Shown piece by piece: positions 1 through 7,989 of a DNA stretch of 17,313 nt. Positions within the stretch are counted from its first letter, which is position 1. Each line of letters opens with the position of its first letter. Under the pieces are notes generated by a model. It was not told the origin of the DNA and made no database searches. It saw only the letters and a list, made by a program, of their open reading frames with translations. Both the position numbers and the translations under genes were made by a program. The DNA is from JBLHGN01 sp047616325 (GTDB lineage: Bacteria; Pseudomonadota; Gammaproteobacteria; Pseudomonadales; Cellvibrionaceae): NCBI GenBank assembly GCA_047616325.1, contig JBLHGN010000049.1, positions 1 to 17,313 of the forward strand, given 5' to 3'.

Positions 1-1277
1 CATTCACTGGCGCTGCAAACCTTTGGCAATACAAGTGTTGTTTGATGAAACGCATGCAGGCTTTTATACAACTCGCCCGTTGGCTTAGTTTGCTTCGGCG
101 CTGCTTTCTGTATTGTTTCGGGTGTTGTTTCGAGAGTTGCTTCGTGTGTTGATTCAAGAGTTGTTTCGCGCTTGTCCTGCCCGGCTTTTTTTACGCCAAA
201 GTCACCCGCCCGAGTGCGAAGGTGCGACATTCTTATTTTCAATGCTTGCTCGCGCAACTCGTGTTCAAGTTGCGCGCGCGCGGGCAACTCACTTAAGCAA
301 CTAATAAACGGAGAGTGAAGAAAATGACTAATCTCTTCAATATCTAGCTCGCGAAAATTAAGTCTTAGTGCCCGCAATGCAGCGGCCACTGGCGGCGTTG
401 TGGCGAGCGGTTGTGCGGCCGAAATATTAAAACCACTGGCGTGGCATTGGCGGTCGGGAAGAATATATTGCGGCTCAAACACCGAAGTAAAAATGCCTTC
501 GACCTTGGCGCGACTGGCAGCGAGATTTTCGATCACAATACCCACACTCGCATCGGGTTCACGCTCAATAATATTGGCCGCCCAGCGCGCCGCTGAGTTC
601 ACTTCACTATCGAAATCCCCCAGAGCAATACGCGCTACCTTCGTTCGCGCAATGCCGGTATCACATTGTTGAATTGTGCTGCCCTGCCCTGTAACGACCT
701 TAAGCAAACGTGTGGTTTGCGGCGTGAGTTCATCGAAGGCCAGCAATACAAGATTTGCAGGGATGGACAGCACACCGCTTTCGATGGACGTACACAGGTA
801 ATTGACCATCCGTGCCGAATCAGTCAACGAACGCCCCTCGCAATAAGACTGATACTGCTGCGCCCACAGCGTGTACTTAGCGTCGTTATCTTGCAGCGAA
901 CAGGGGTCGTGTTGCCACTCCACCAGCGTATTCCAGGCAGAACGCGCCACCGAAGCGGCCGCCGAAATATTGAACAGCTCCAGCGCGTCGCTATTGGCTT
1001 CTATAATTTTCTGCCAGATACCCTTTTCGTGACTGGCACTCATTACTCGAAGACGTGCGGCTGAGCTATCGACAAACTGCAGCTTGTCCCAAAGATCGTA
1101 ATACCAGCCAGAGAGTGAATAGCAGGGTAAGGTTGGCCATGCACTCACACCCTTTGCCGCCATAAAATTTGCGTATTGGCTCTGCACAAAACGACTGAGG
1201 CGTTTATTGGGTGTGATTATCACGGTGCCCGCGTTCAGGCTTTCAAATAATTCTGTCAGGCATTCGGTACTTTTCAT
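1..1277 (-). CDS. PD-(D/E)XK nuclease-type DNA repair protein, N-terminal half (partial)
   Basis: An uninterrupted frame of 425 codons runs from ATG at 1277 off the left edge. The N terminus (residues ~17-26, GTVIITPNKR) resembles the nucleotide-binding-like start of the gammaproteobacterial 'probable DNA repair protein' family (TIGR03623 type, usually about 850-900 aa). Family-like landmarks follow: a Trp-rich segment near residues 42-60 (AWPTLPCYSLSGWYYDLWDK), LAFDELTPQ near residue 180, and an SAARWA-type segment near 230. The PD-(D/E)XK nuclease domain would lie in the missing C-terminal half. Residues ~365-405 are a Lys/Thr/Glu/Pro-rich low-complexity linker coded by a 12-bp tandem repeat. 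An in-frame ATG at 1316 is an alternative start; I prefer 1277 because the family normally begins close to the TPNKR motif. Neither start has a strong Shine-Dalgarno. Inferred role: RecB/AddB-like DNA processing in the cytoplasm. The assignment rests on recalled family patterns. Confidence 0.72.
   Translation of the reverse strand, partial: MKSTECLTELFESLNAGTVIITPNKRLSRFVQSQYANFMAAKGVSAWPTLPCYSLSGWYYDLWDKLQFVDSSAARLRVMSASHEKGIWQKIIEANSDALELFNISAAASVARSAWNTLVEWQHDPCSLQDNDAKYTLWAQQYQSYCEGRSLTDSARMVNYLCTSIESGVLSIPANLVLLAFDELTPQTTRLLKVVTGQGSTIQQCDTGIARTKVARIALGDFDSEVNSAARWAANIIEREPDASVGIVIENLAASRAKVEGIFTSVFEPQYILPDRQCHASGFNISAAQPLATTPPVAAALRALRLNFRELDIEEISHFLHSPFISCLSELPARAQLEHELREQALKIRMSHLRTRAGDFGVKKAGQDKRETTLESTHEATLETTPETIQKAAPKQTKPTGELYKSLHAFHQTTLVLPKVCSASE
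112..171. repeat. Five tandem 12-bp units inside the nuclease gene
   Basis: Five contiguous degenerate copies occupy 112-123, 124-135, 136-147, 148-159 and 160-171 with plus-strand consensus GTTGTTTCGNGN. The unit length is a multiple of three, so the minus-strand gene stays in frame and the repeat is read as a tetrapeptide of the form x-E-[TSA]-T. The flanks (down to about position 75) look like more decayed copies. Confidence 0.8.
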
Positions 1278-1589
1278 GGTGGGTATTGCTGATTCTCGTG
1301 TGGACGGAAGGGTCATACTATAGCTGGAATGGCGGCTTTGAAAGCTGGTTTGTTAGGTTTTTGGAGAATAGCGAAAAACGCTACCTTGGGGCGAAGCCAT
1401 GGCATGTTCACGTAGACAGTTCACCCCGTGATTTTTGTGTACTAGAGGCGCAACTCCATCCTTGGAGCTTCCCTAAAAAAAGGGGAGGGAAAAGGGGAAG
1501 AAAAGGTGAGGAAAAAGACATTAGGTTAATAACATTGCCGCCATTTCCGATCAGACTTAAATCTCCCCCGTGTTAATTCGGGTGCACAT
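1278..1589. other. Non-coding gap with a purine tract
   Basis: No convincing gene is seen here. A nearly pure purine tract (1475-1518, one T at 1507) lies on the plus strand. Next to it is a short hairpin with arms CTCCA (1454-1458) and TGGAG (1463-1467). TATAGT just upstream of the alternative nuclease start (minus strand, 1322-1317) could be a -10 element, but I find no clear -35. Confidence 0.5.
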
Positions 1590-2174
1590 CTATTCACAGT
1601 TTTGCATAGCGTCCAGTAATCCTTTCTCTTTAAAGGGTGAAAGTAGGTCAACATCGCGCTGAATCAGCAAAAAATCGTCTAGTCGATCCAATTGAATATA
1701 AATATTTGCTTTAAGCGATTCGGGAAGTTTAGCCCCAATATAGCCAAAACGAGTTGCGACACTCAGCATACCTTGCCCTTCAATACCACTTTGTTTCCAC
1801 GCAATTATTTTACCTTGGGCGAGGCGCATGGCTTCAGCGTTCTGACTGTCTAAATAAAACAAGGTAATGGCTGCGTTCGATTTTTTCGGCAGAGAATGAA
1901 TATCCTCCAAAGTATGTGAATCAATTTTGGCCTGAAATGTAGATAACAACGATGTTGCCTCAGAACCACTGTCGAACCCCAGAGTTAATGTGACTGAGAT
2001 ATTCTCAAAAGTGAGCAATTTATCTACCACCATTGCAAGACGTAAGTTTGCAGGATCGCTGTAGACCGGGTCGAGATTGCGAAGCTTTAACTTGGTGATT
2101 AATGGCACGCTAGAACATGACATAAGTAAAGCGACACTTATCAGAATGATGATGCGTTTGATGGTGTTAGCCAT
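1590..2174 (-). CDS. Putative lipoprotein of unknown function (194 aa)
   Basis: The chosen start is ATG at 2174, preceded by AAGGA about 7 nt upstream; an in-frame ATG at 2198 lacks such a site and would put eight extra residues before the signal peptide. The protein begins with Lys/Arg, then a hydrophobic stretch (residues 8-18) and a lipobox LMSC with the lipidated Cys at position 20, followed by SS, so it is probably exported and anchored to a membrane. The mature part (~174 aa) has no further membrane segment and no motif I recognise. It is mixed polar and alpha/beta-like and ends in Cys-Glu. It is on the same strand as the nuclease gene but 312 bp away, and divergent from the DUF2975 gene, so shared regulation from the 2175-2311 gap is possible. 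Function unknown. Confidence 0.75.
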   Translation of the reverse strand: MANTIKRIIILISVALLMSCSSVPLITKLKLRNLDPVYSDPANLRLAMVVDKLLTFENISVTLTLGFDSGSEATSLLSTFQAKIDSHTLEDIHSLPKKSNAAITLFYLDSQNAEAMRLAQGKIIAWKQSGIEGQGMLSVATRFGYIGAKLPESLKANIYIQLDRLDDFLLIQRDVDLLSPFKEKGLLDAMQNCE

Positions 2175-2225
2175 TGTATAGTCCTTTTCCAAAATCATAG
2201 TAAGAGAGTACTTGCGTTCGATCTG

Positions 2226-2277
2226 TTATTGTTTTACAGTAATTCTTATCGTTTAACAATAACTTTTGCCTGGCAAA
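2226..2277. promoter_or_regulatory. Inverted repeats between divergent genes, candidate operator
   Basis: The divergent intergenic region holds a perfect 8-bp inverted repeat, TTATTGTT (2226-2233) and AACAATAA (2255-2262). Directly after it is a perfect hyphenated palindrome TTTGCC-T-GGCAAA (2265-2277). Both precede the DUF2975/XRE gene pair. Binding by the small XRE regulator is an inference from position only. Confidence 0.4.
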
Positions 2278-2311
2278 GGCTTTTTAGCGTAATGTAACTA
2301 TCGGTGGCAAT

Positions 2312-2848
2312 ATGGGCAAAACATCCAAAATACTGAGTCTGAGCGGATTGTTAGTACACCTGTGCAGCTTTGCTATGGTGTTCGTTCTTGCAAGCGTTGC
2401 CTTTTCGTGGCTTGTCTTGATAAACGAAGGCCCTTCGAGCGCTTTCAACATGCCAGTGTCGTTTTCGCTGGAACGCACCGAAATCTGGCAATGGATTGTA
2501 GGTGGGGTAGTGACGTTAATTCCGGCGGCAACTCGAATTTATGGTCTGTTGCACCTAAGACGATTAATGCGGCTCTATAGTGAAGGACAGTACTTCACGG
2601 CGCATGCAATTAATCACCTATACCGATTTTGTTTCTATATGTTCGCAAGCGCCCTTGCAAATTTGGTATTACACCCGGTATTGAGTGTTGTTCTCACTAT
2701 TAGTAATCCACCCGGTCAGCGAGCGCTTTCTTTTCAACTAAATAGCCAAACATTTTCAACACTCTTTATTGCCGCAGTGTTTTTGGTTATTGCAGGCATA
2801 ATGCACGAAGCATCTAAGATCGCCGAAGAAAATGCGGAAATTATTTGA
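2312..2848 (+). CDS. DUF2975-type four-helix membrane protein
   Basis: This is a 178-aa polytopic inner-membrane protein. Hydrophobic segments lie at about residues 9-31, 61-79, 105-127 and 148-166. Features typical of the DUF2975 family are the Leu-rich RLMRLYSEGQYF segment after the second helix (a 'G.yF' motif) and a charged C terminus. The molecular role of the family is not established. The stop codon overlaps the start of the next gene (TGATG), so the two are translationally coupled. A DUF2975 protein followed by a YozG/XRE-type regulator is a recurring pair, which supports both calls. The ATG at 2312 has only a weak GGTGG-like ribosome site. Function beyond membrane location is unknown; a sensory or immunity-like partner of the regulator is only a guess. 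Confidence 0.8.
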   Translation: MGKTSKILSLSGLLVHLCSFAMVFVLASVAFSWLVLINEGPSSAFNMPVSFSLERTEIWQWIVGGVVTLIPAATRIYGLLHLRRLMRLYSEGQYFTAHAINHLYRFCFYMFASALANLVLHPVLSVVLTISNPPGQRALSFQLNSQTFSTLFIAAVFLVIAGIMHEASKIAEENAEII

Positions 2849-3063
2849 TGGCTATTAAGGTACATCTGGATCGCTTACTCGAAGCCAGACAAGTCAAGTC
2901 AAAAGATCTAGCGCTGCACGTTGGCATTACAGAGCAGAATATGTCCTTGCTAAAAAAAGGTAAGGTCAAAGGCATTCGTTTCAATACGCTTGAACGAATC
3001 TGCGAATATTTAAATTGCCAGCCCGGTGATCTACTGGAACTTCAAGATCGCAAGGAAGATTAG
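2848..3063 (+). CDS. XRE/Cro-family regulator (YozG-like), 71 aa
   Basis: The protein is essentially one helix-turn-helix domain. Residues ~8-60 fit the Cro/C1 fold: LLEARQVKSKDLA (helices 1-2), GITEQNMSLLKKGKVKGI (recognition helix and wing-like turn) and FNTLERICEYLNCQPGDLLEL (the C-terminal segment typical of YozG-type regulators). It lacks any sensor domain. ATG at 2848 overlaps the last base of the preceding stop codon; a TTG at 2845 is also possible, but ATG with GGAAA about 9 nt upstream is the better start. It would bind DNA in the cytoplasm and may act on its own operon through the repeats at 2226-2277 (inference). Confidence 0.85.
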   Translation: MAIKVHLDRLLEARQVKSKDLALHVGITEQNMSLLKKGKVKGIRFNTLERICEYLNCQPGDLLELQDRKED

Positions 3064-3284
3064 GAAAACTATAATAGTCTACCTCTAATAATTCGCATTC
3101 GCCTCAGCGGGAGCCCTTAAATTCATGCCACTAGACGCTCTGCGCCGCTAATGGCCATGGTTCTTAGTAATGAAAGCAAGTTGGCGGATGGAGGTAAGGG
3201 ACCCGCCCTTAAATAAGGACCGAAAAAACGATTAGCTTATGTGATTCTAGCTTTTAATTAAATAAGGTTTATGAAGGAGATATT

Positions 3285-3533
3285 ATGAAAAAACATCTAT
3301 ACATTTATTGCATCACTCTTGCTGTCGTATCGGTTTCCGGGTGTCATAGCTCATCGGTAAGGGTAATAGAATCTTTCACTTCTCCTGGGTACTGCAAAAC
3401 CTTAAGCGGGGTTGAGCTTTCTGTCCGTCAGTGCAATCAAAAGCTGCAAAACGAACGCAAGCAAGATAGCGAAAAAACGACATCAGATACGATGGCTGAG
3501 AATATTCGCGATGAACTAGAGAAAAAGAAATAA
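3285..3533 (+). CDS. Small lipoprotein of unknown function (82 aa)
   Basis: Translation starts at ATG 3285 behind a strong AAGGAG Shine-Dalgarno. Residues 1-19 form a signal peptide (MKKH, then a hydrophobic run), and the lipobox VSGC puts the lipidated Cys at position 20. The mature chain is about 63 residues with two further Cys (in GYC and RQC) that could form a disulfide. Its C-terminal ~35 residues are highly charged, predicted helical, and rich in Lys, Glu and Asp. I do not recognise the family. The 221-bp gap before it contains a hairpin TAAGGG-N5-CCCTTA (3195-3211) without a T-run. The strong ribosome site and clean lipobox argue for a real gene. Confidence 0.7.
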   Translation: MKKHLYIYCITLAVVSVSGCHSSSVRVIESFTSPGYCKTLSGVELSVRQCNQKLQNERKQDSEKTTSDTMAENIRDELEKKK

Positions 3534-3995
3534 ATTCGGTGATAGCTTTCGGTGCGTTTGCGAACCAACCAAAAATAAATTCGATTTTTGCATCACACAG
3601 CCTTCCTCCCGACAAACAACAATTTGCTAATATATCGTCTCCGATACACCTCGGCCAATATGCGTAGGTCGGATAAGCGTAGGTCGGATAAGCAAAGCGC
3701 CATCCGACAAGACCATGCCCCCCAGCGCACCTCCTCCCACGATAATCGCAGCGAGCAATCGTAGCGAGCCAGCCACTGGAAATAAAAAGTCGCAAACACC
3801 CATAACAGCAGCACAAGCCGCACAAAAAAATACAGATCTCAAGTGCAATCCACTACAACCAGGCCCACACCTGTACATTGGCATATGCTGGAAGTTGGGT
3901 GAACGTTGGAGGGCGTCTTTGGCTTTTCCAACCTACGACCGTTTACTGGATCGAAGGGGGGGGTTGAGTCGTCGCCCCAAATAAACGTCATTTAT
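3534..3995. other. Non-coding gap between convergent genes
   Basis: The stretch separates the plus-strand small lipoprotein from the 3' end of otsA. It contains a REP-like palindrome (3662-3708). From about 3715 to 3900 several frames on both strands are open, but none has a ribosome site or a recognisable domain. One minus-strand frame (3884-3627) would code for two hydrophobic helices; I do not call it. An AT-rich inverted repeat AAATAAA-N5-TTTATTT (3979-3997) overlaps the otsA stop codon. Confidence 0.5.
3662..3708. repeat. REP-like palindrome with duplicated 15-bp left arm
   Basis: The 15-bp unit GCGTAGGTCGGATAA occurs twice in tandem (3662-3676 and 3677-3691). The second copy pairs with ATCCGAC at 3702-3708 to give a stem GTCGGAT/ATCCGAC around an AGCGC-containing loop. 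The GTAGGTCGGAT...ATCCGAC pattern is the common form of gammaproteobacterial REP/BIME sequences. Confidence 0.65.
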
Positions 3996-5381
3996 TTATC
4001 CAACCTCTGCCTGACTGCCACGCAGATCCCTCATAAATTTCTCTTGCCAGGTATAGATATCATTAACCTTAAGCACAGACATACATTTTTCCCAACGAGC
4101 AATACGTTCATCGAGGCTCATCGATAGGGCTTGGTCCAGTGCATTTGAAACCGCCTGTATATCATAGGGGTTTACGATAAGAGCAGCGTCAAGCTCGGCC
4201 GCAGCGCCAGCCATCTTTGACAACACGAGCACGCCTGGATTTTCTGGATTTTGGGATGCAACATATTCCTTTGCTACTAGATTCATTCCATCTCGCAACG
4301 GCGTAACAAAGCCAACACGCGCCAAATTATACATTGCAAATATAGCGCCACGGCGAAAACCTTGATTAAGATAGCGCAAGGGCATCCAGTCAAAATCGGC
4401 ATAAGTGCCAATGATATGTCCCGCCTCTCGATCAATTTGATCGGCGAGATCGGCATAGGCTTCCACATCGCCACGAGATGTTGGTGAAATTTGCAAATAC
4501 ACGACTTTACGCAGGTACTTGTCGTATTTTTTTAGCAAACCCTCATAGGCTTTAAATCGGTGAATTAATCCTTTGCTGTAATCGAGTCGATCGACTCCGA
4601 TAATGAGCTTTCTATCACCAAGGCTATCTTTTAAACGGGCTATGTCACGAGTGAATTTATTTTTGGCAACAATTTCCTGAACAGAATCTGTCTCTATACC
4701 AATGGGATATACTTCTGCGAGCGTTGTGCGATTCACTGCACTTACATGCCGGTCGGCAAGTTTTTTGCCGTCTAAGCCATTGACAACGCCCCCCAAAAAA
4801 CATCGACGGTCGGTCTCTGTTTGAAAGCCAACTAAGTCATAAAACATTAACGACTCAAGTATTCTTCGGTAGCCCGGCACTGAGCGCAGTAAATCCAAGG
4901 GAGGAAAGGGCGTATGTAAGAAGAACCCAATAGGGCAAGTGACCCCCATGTCGCGAAAAATTTTCCCTAGCGGAATAAGATGGTAATCATGAATCCAGAT
5001 AGTATCGTCGGGCAGCAACATCGGAACGAGTTTTTCGGCGAACTTTTTATTGACAGCTAAATACCCTTGCAGGTCTTCTTCGTGAAAATCCATCAATTCT
5101 GGTCGATGATGAAATACAGGCCACAAAACACTATTTGCATATCCTTTGTAATAATACCCATATTCTGTCTTATGCAAACTCATGGTCACATAGGTGACCC
5201 CATTTGATTCTTGCGCAACAGGTTCGCTTACGGTGCGATTTTCAATTTTTCCGTTCCACCCGAACCATAAGCCTCCGCACTCTTTCATGGCGGCATTTAC
5301 GCCAACAGCAAGACCGCCTTCAGAGCCTTCGCCGCCACCAGGGCGTGCTACGCGATTAGACACGACAACTAATCTGCTCAT
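3996..5381 (-). CDS. otsA: Trehalose-6-phosphate synthase
   Basis: OtsA (GT20 family) transfers glucose from UDP-glucose to glucose-6-phosphate in the cytoplasm, giving trehalose-6-phosphate. At 461 aa it is close to E. coli OtsA (474 aa). Visible motifs are VVSNRVA (residues 6-12), WIHDYHL (129-135), FFLHTPFP (153-160), the nucleotide-sugar motif VDRLDYSKG (263-271, with Arg265 and Lys270), SPTSRGDVEAY (299-309) and LRDGMNLVAKEY (362-373, with Asp364 and Glu372). All key donor-binding positions of the family are kept. I chose ATG at 5381, which overlaps the GH15 stop as ATGA and has AAGG just upstream; GTG at 5396 is in frame but less likely. It is the last gene of the otsB-GH15-otsA unit, so its product is handed to OtsB encoded first. 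An AT-rich hairpin overlaps the stop codon. Confidence 0.95.
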   Translation of the reverse strand: MSRLVVVSNRVARPGGGEGSEGGLAVGVNAAMKECGGLWFGWNGKIENRTVSEPVAQESNGVTYVTMSLHKTEYGYYYKGYANSVLWPVFHHRPELMDFHEEDLQGYLAVNKKFAEKLVPMLLPDDTIWIHDYHLIPLGKIFRDMGVTCPIGFFLHTPFPPLDLLRSVPGYRRILESLMFYDLVGFQTETDRRCFLGGVVNGLDGKKLADRHVSAVNRTTLAEVYPIGIETDSVQEIVAKNKFTRDIARLKDSLGDRKLIIGVDRLDYSKGLIHRFKAYEGLLKKYDKYLRKVVYLQISPTSRGDVEAYADLADQIDREAGHIIGTYADFDWMPLRYLNQGFRRGAIFAMYNLARVGFVTPLRDGMNLVAKEYVASQNPENPGVLVLSKMAGAAAELDAALIVNPYDIQAVSNALDQALSMSLDERIARWEKCMSVLKVNDIYTWQEKFMRDLRGSQAEVG

Positions 5382-7174
5382 AAGGCCTTTTCCCACGAAG
5401 TGCTCAATGCAATAGCACTGTTAATAATTCCAACCAGGCTATAGGTTTGCGGGTAATTCCCCCAAAGTTCGCCCGTTTTTGGATCGATGTCTTCGGATAA
5501 CAGCCCAAGGTGATTGGTTTTACTCAGCAAATCTTCGAACAACTCCCTCGCCTCGTCTCTGCGACCGACGGAGTTCAATGCATCGATATACCAGAAGGTA
5601 CAAATTGTAAAAGCATTTTCAGGTGCGCCGAAATCATCCTCTACTACATAGCGGAATAAATAGCGGCTTCCCTCGGGCTTAAGTTGCTTTTCAATGGCTT
5701 CGACCGTGCCGACAAAGCGGGGATCTTTGCCGTCGACAAAACCAAGGTCGCATGCTAACAAGAGGCTGGCATCCAACGTATCGCCATCCCAAGTAGCAGA
5801 AAACGAATTTAAGCGTGTATTAAAACCGCGTTTATCAATTTCAGCTCTAATTTTTAATGCGTGAGCACGCCAGTACTCAACTCGTTTTGGTAGCTCAAGT
5901 TTTTCGGCGATCTCGCTAAGTCTATCGCATGCTGCCCAACACATAATGCTCGAGAACGTGTGTACATTATTGGTATTTCTCAGCTCCCATAACCCGGCGT
6001 CGGGTTGACTGTAGTTATCTTTTGCGCGCTCGCCCACTTTCTCTAGCATATTAAACAGGGCGTGGCCGCCTTCGTGCCAAATTCTCTCGTCGTAAAAAAT
6101 ATGCTTGGCTGTTAATACAACTGCACCATACACATCGTGCTGAATCTGTTTAGCGGCTTCATTCCCTATCCGCACTGGCCCCATACCACGATAGCCAGAA
6201 AGGTTTTCAACAATACGTTCTGGCATGTCCGGTTTGCCATTAATTCTAAACACGGGTTGCAGAGGCTTGTCTTCGGGCATAGAGGCTACAATATTGACGA
6301 TATATTGCAGGTATTTTTCCATTGTACCTGTCGCGCCTAATTGATTAAGGGCATTGACAGTGAAAAAGCTATCACGCAACCAGCAAAATCGATAATCCCA
6401 ATTGCGAGTTGTATTGGCCGCCTCGGGGATCGATGTAGTCATGGCCGCAATGATTGCGCCGGTGTCTTCATAGGCGCTTAACTTTAACGTAATGGCAGAG
6501 CGTATAACGGAGTTTTGCCATTCGTAGGGAACCGCCAAATAGCGGCACCATTCCATCCAGTAGGAGCTTGTTTCTTTGTAAAAACGATGCACCAGCTGCT
6601 CAATAGATTCGGTAATGGATTCGTCTTGGCCAAAAATTAAATGTTTTGTTGAATCGACAATGAAAGGGGTTTCTTCAAGGATATATGTCACCGAAAGATC
6701 GGTAGTAAGGCGCATAGACCAATTTTCTGCCCGATAACGAATATGATTACTGCCCTGTTCCTTTTTTGTTGGGTCCACGCCGTCGTTTTGCGCGGGCCTC
6801 ACAATAACGCGACAACGCGGTGTACCTTTGGCTTGGAGCTTTCGCATAATAGTTAGAGGATGGTAAAAACGACCGAACTGTTTAAAACGGGGAGCAAAGT
6901 CGATAATCGTGAGCTCATTACCAAAGGTGTCATAGAGACAAGTTTTTAATATTGCCGTGTTTTTAATATACTCTTGAGTACTGTGACTAAAGTCTTCCAT
7001 TTTAATCGCGAAGGTTCCTTCGATATTCTCCTGCTCTTTTGAAAGTAGTGAACTAAAAACTGGCTCGCCATCAAGACGCGGAAAACAGGCCCACACTATT
7101 TCTGCAGATTGGTCGACCAATGCACCTATTGCGCAATTTCCGATAACGCCAAGCTGCAAATTACGATCTGACAT
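5378..7174 (-). CDS. GH15 glycoside hydrolase (glucoamylase/trehalase-like)
   Basis: This 598-aa cytoplasmic protein (no signal peptide) has the usual GH15 layout: an N-terminal beta-sandwich domain (about 1-215) and an (alpha/alpha)6 barrel from about 220. Motifs are NWDYRFCWLRDS (258-269), PDAGLWELR with the likely general-acid Glu397, and SEDIDPKTGELWGNYPQTYS (560-579) with the likely general-base Glu561. The length matches the ~600-aa bacterial group that includes trehalases and glucoamylases, so substrate (trehalose or alpha-1,4-glucan ends) cannot be fixed from sequence. A clear GAGGAG ribosome site precedes ATG 7174; it lies 17 nt after otsB and overlaps otsA by 4 bp. Sitting inside a trehalose-synthesis operon, it could trim glucans to supply glucose, or turn trehalose over. 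Confidence 0.93.
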   Translation of the reverse strand: MSDRNLQLGVIGNCAIGALVDQSAEIVWACFPRLDGEPVFSSLLSKEQENIEGTFAIKMEDFSHSTQEYIKNTAILKTCLYDTFGNELTIIDFAPRFKQFGRFYHPLTIMRKLQAKGTPRCRVIVRPAQNDGVDPTKKEQGSNHIRYRAENWSMRLTTDLSVTYILEETPFIVDSTKHLIFGQDESITESIEQLVHRFYKETSSYWMEWCRYLAVPYEWQNSVIRSAITLKLSAYEDTGAIIAAMTTSIPEAANTTRNWDYRFCWLRDSFFTVNALNQLGATGTMEKYLQYIVNIVASMPEDKPLQPVFRINGKPDMPERIVENLSGYRGMGPVRIGNEAAKQIQHDVYGAVVLTAKHIFYDERIWHEGGHALFNMLEKVGERAKDNYSQPDAGLWELRNTNNVHTFSSIMCWAACDRLSEIAEKLELPKRVEYWRAHALKIRAEIDKRGFNTRLNSFSATWDGDTLDASLLLACDLGFVDGKDPRFVGTVEAIEKQLKPEGSRYLFRYVVEDDFGAPENAFTICTFWYIDALNSVGRRDEARELFEDLLSKTNHLGLLSEDIDPKTGELWGNYPQTYSLVGIINSAIALSTSWEKAL

Positions 7175-7191
7175 ATTCCTCTCCTCGATAA

Positions 7192-7989
7192 TTAGATTAA
7201 TAGCCCTCTCAAAAACTGATGGACATGGGCAACGTCTTTTAAACGATGCTTGGCACAGGTTTCTCCATCACCCACGTGATAACTTAGGCCGTAAGTTGTT
7301 ACGCCGTTTAGCAGAACTGAAGAATAATTATTAACAAAAGAAAAACCATACTCATCGGTAATATCATCCCCTATAAACAAAGGGGTACGATTTTTAAAGG
7401 GGGGCAATGCCATAAGATTTTCAATTGCCGTTCCTTTATTGGCGGACTCAAATCTTATTTCAACAATTTCTTTACCGCTGAGCACAGAAAAATCATCGCC
7501 ACCCTCTTTAAAACCGTTAATAAAATTTTTTACACCGCCTTCCAACTCGGGATGCAGGCGATAATGAATAGTAGCCGACGTTTTTTTAATTTCGCAAATT
7601 AAGCCGTGCTGCTCAGAAAAGCCGCGTACTTCTTCTTTTACATACTCAATTTTTTTTAATACACTTACCGTATGGCCAGTATCAGAGGGCAATATATTTT
7701 TCTCTAAATATTTAAGTGGCGAAGGAAGAACAATATCTGATCCATGCTCACAGGCACAAATATATTCATTCACATCTAGCAATGACGCGATGGATTCGAA
7801 GTGGCGCCCAGAGACCAGCGAAAACGCGCCAGACAAGCCGCGCTGAATATCTTCGAGTAAGTCGATAGTGTTATTTTCGACACGCACGGCTTCTGGAGTG
7901 CTCGCAATTTCTACGAGCGTTCCGTCAAAGTCTAAAAATAAAGCGATGTTATTTTTTTCTAATTTGGGAGCTAACATTAAGTTCAACAT
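7192..7989 (-). CDS. otsB: Trehalose-6-phosphate phosphatase
   Basis: OtsB is a HAD-superfamily phosphatase that removes phosphate from trehalose-6-phosphate to give trehalose. At 265 aa it is the normal bacterial size. Motif I is DFDGTL (20-25, nucleophile Asp20 and acid/base Asp22), motif II is VSGR (59-62), the conserved Lys is in ANKGTA (Lys185), and motif IV is GDDITDE (207-213). It is the first gene of the otsB-GH15-otsA unit. ATG 7989 lacks a strong ribosome site. The 340-bp gap upstream separates it from doeC and probably holds its promoter. Substrate assignment is firm because of the neighbouring otsA. Confidence 0.94.
   Translation of the reverse strand: MLNLMLAPKLEKNNIALFLDFDGTLVEIASTPEAVRVENNTIDLLEDIQRGLSGAFSLVSGRHFESIASLLDVNEYICACEHGSDIVLPSPLKYLEKNILPSDTGHTVSVLKKIEYVKEEVRGFSEQHGLICEIKKTSATIHYRLHPELEGGVKNFINGFKEGGDDFSVLSGKEIVEIRFESANKGTAIENLMALPPFKNRTPLFIGDDITDEYGFSFVNNYSSVLLNGVTTYGLSYHVGDGETCAKHRLKDVAHVHQFLRGLLI

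Noticed and set aside
112..171. CRISPR-like array
   Set aside because: Units are 12 bp, contiguous without spacers, and lie in frame in a gene.
113..1064. Several plus-strand frames of 60-130 codons
   Set aside because: They are antisense to a 425-codon minus-strand frame that has clear protein-family features.
1286..1576. Plus-strand frame of 96 codons
   Set aside because: No ribosome site, no recognisable domain; its second half is a translation of the purine tract.
3195..3211. Hairpin TAAGGG-N5-CCCTTA as a terminator
   Set aside because: No T-run follows on either strand.
3376..3984. Overlapping frames on both strands, including a minus-strand two-helix candidate at 3884-3627
   Set aside because: All three minus frames are open at once, the ends translate the REP repeat, and no start has a ribosome site.
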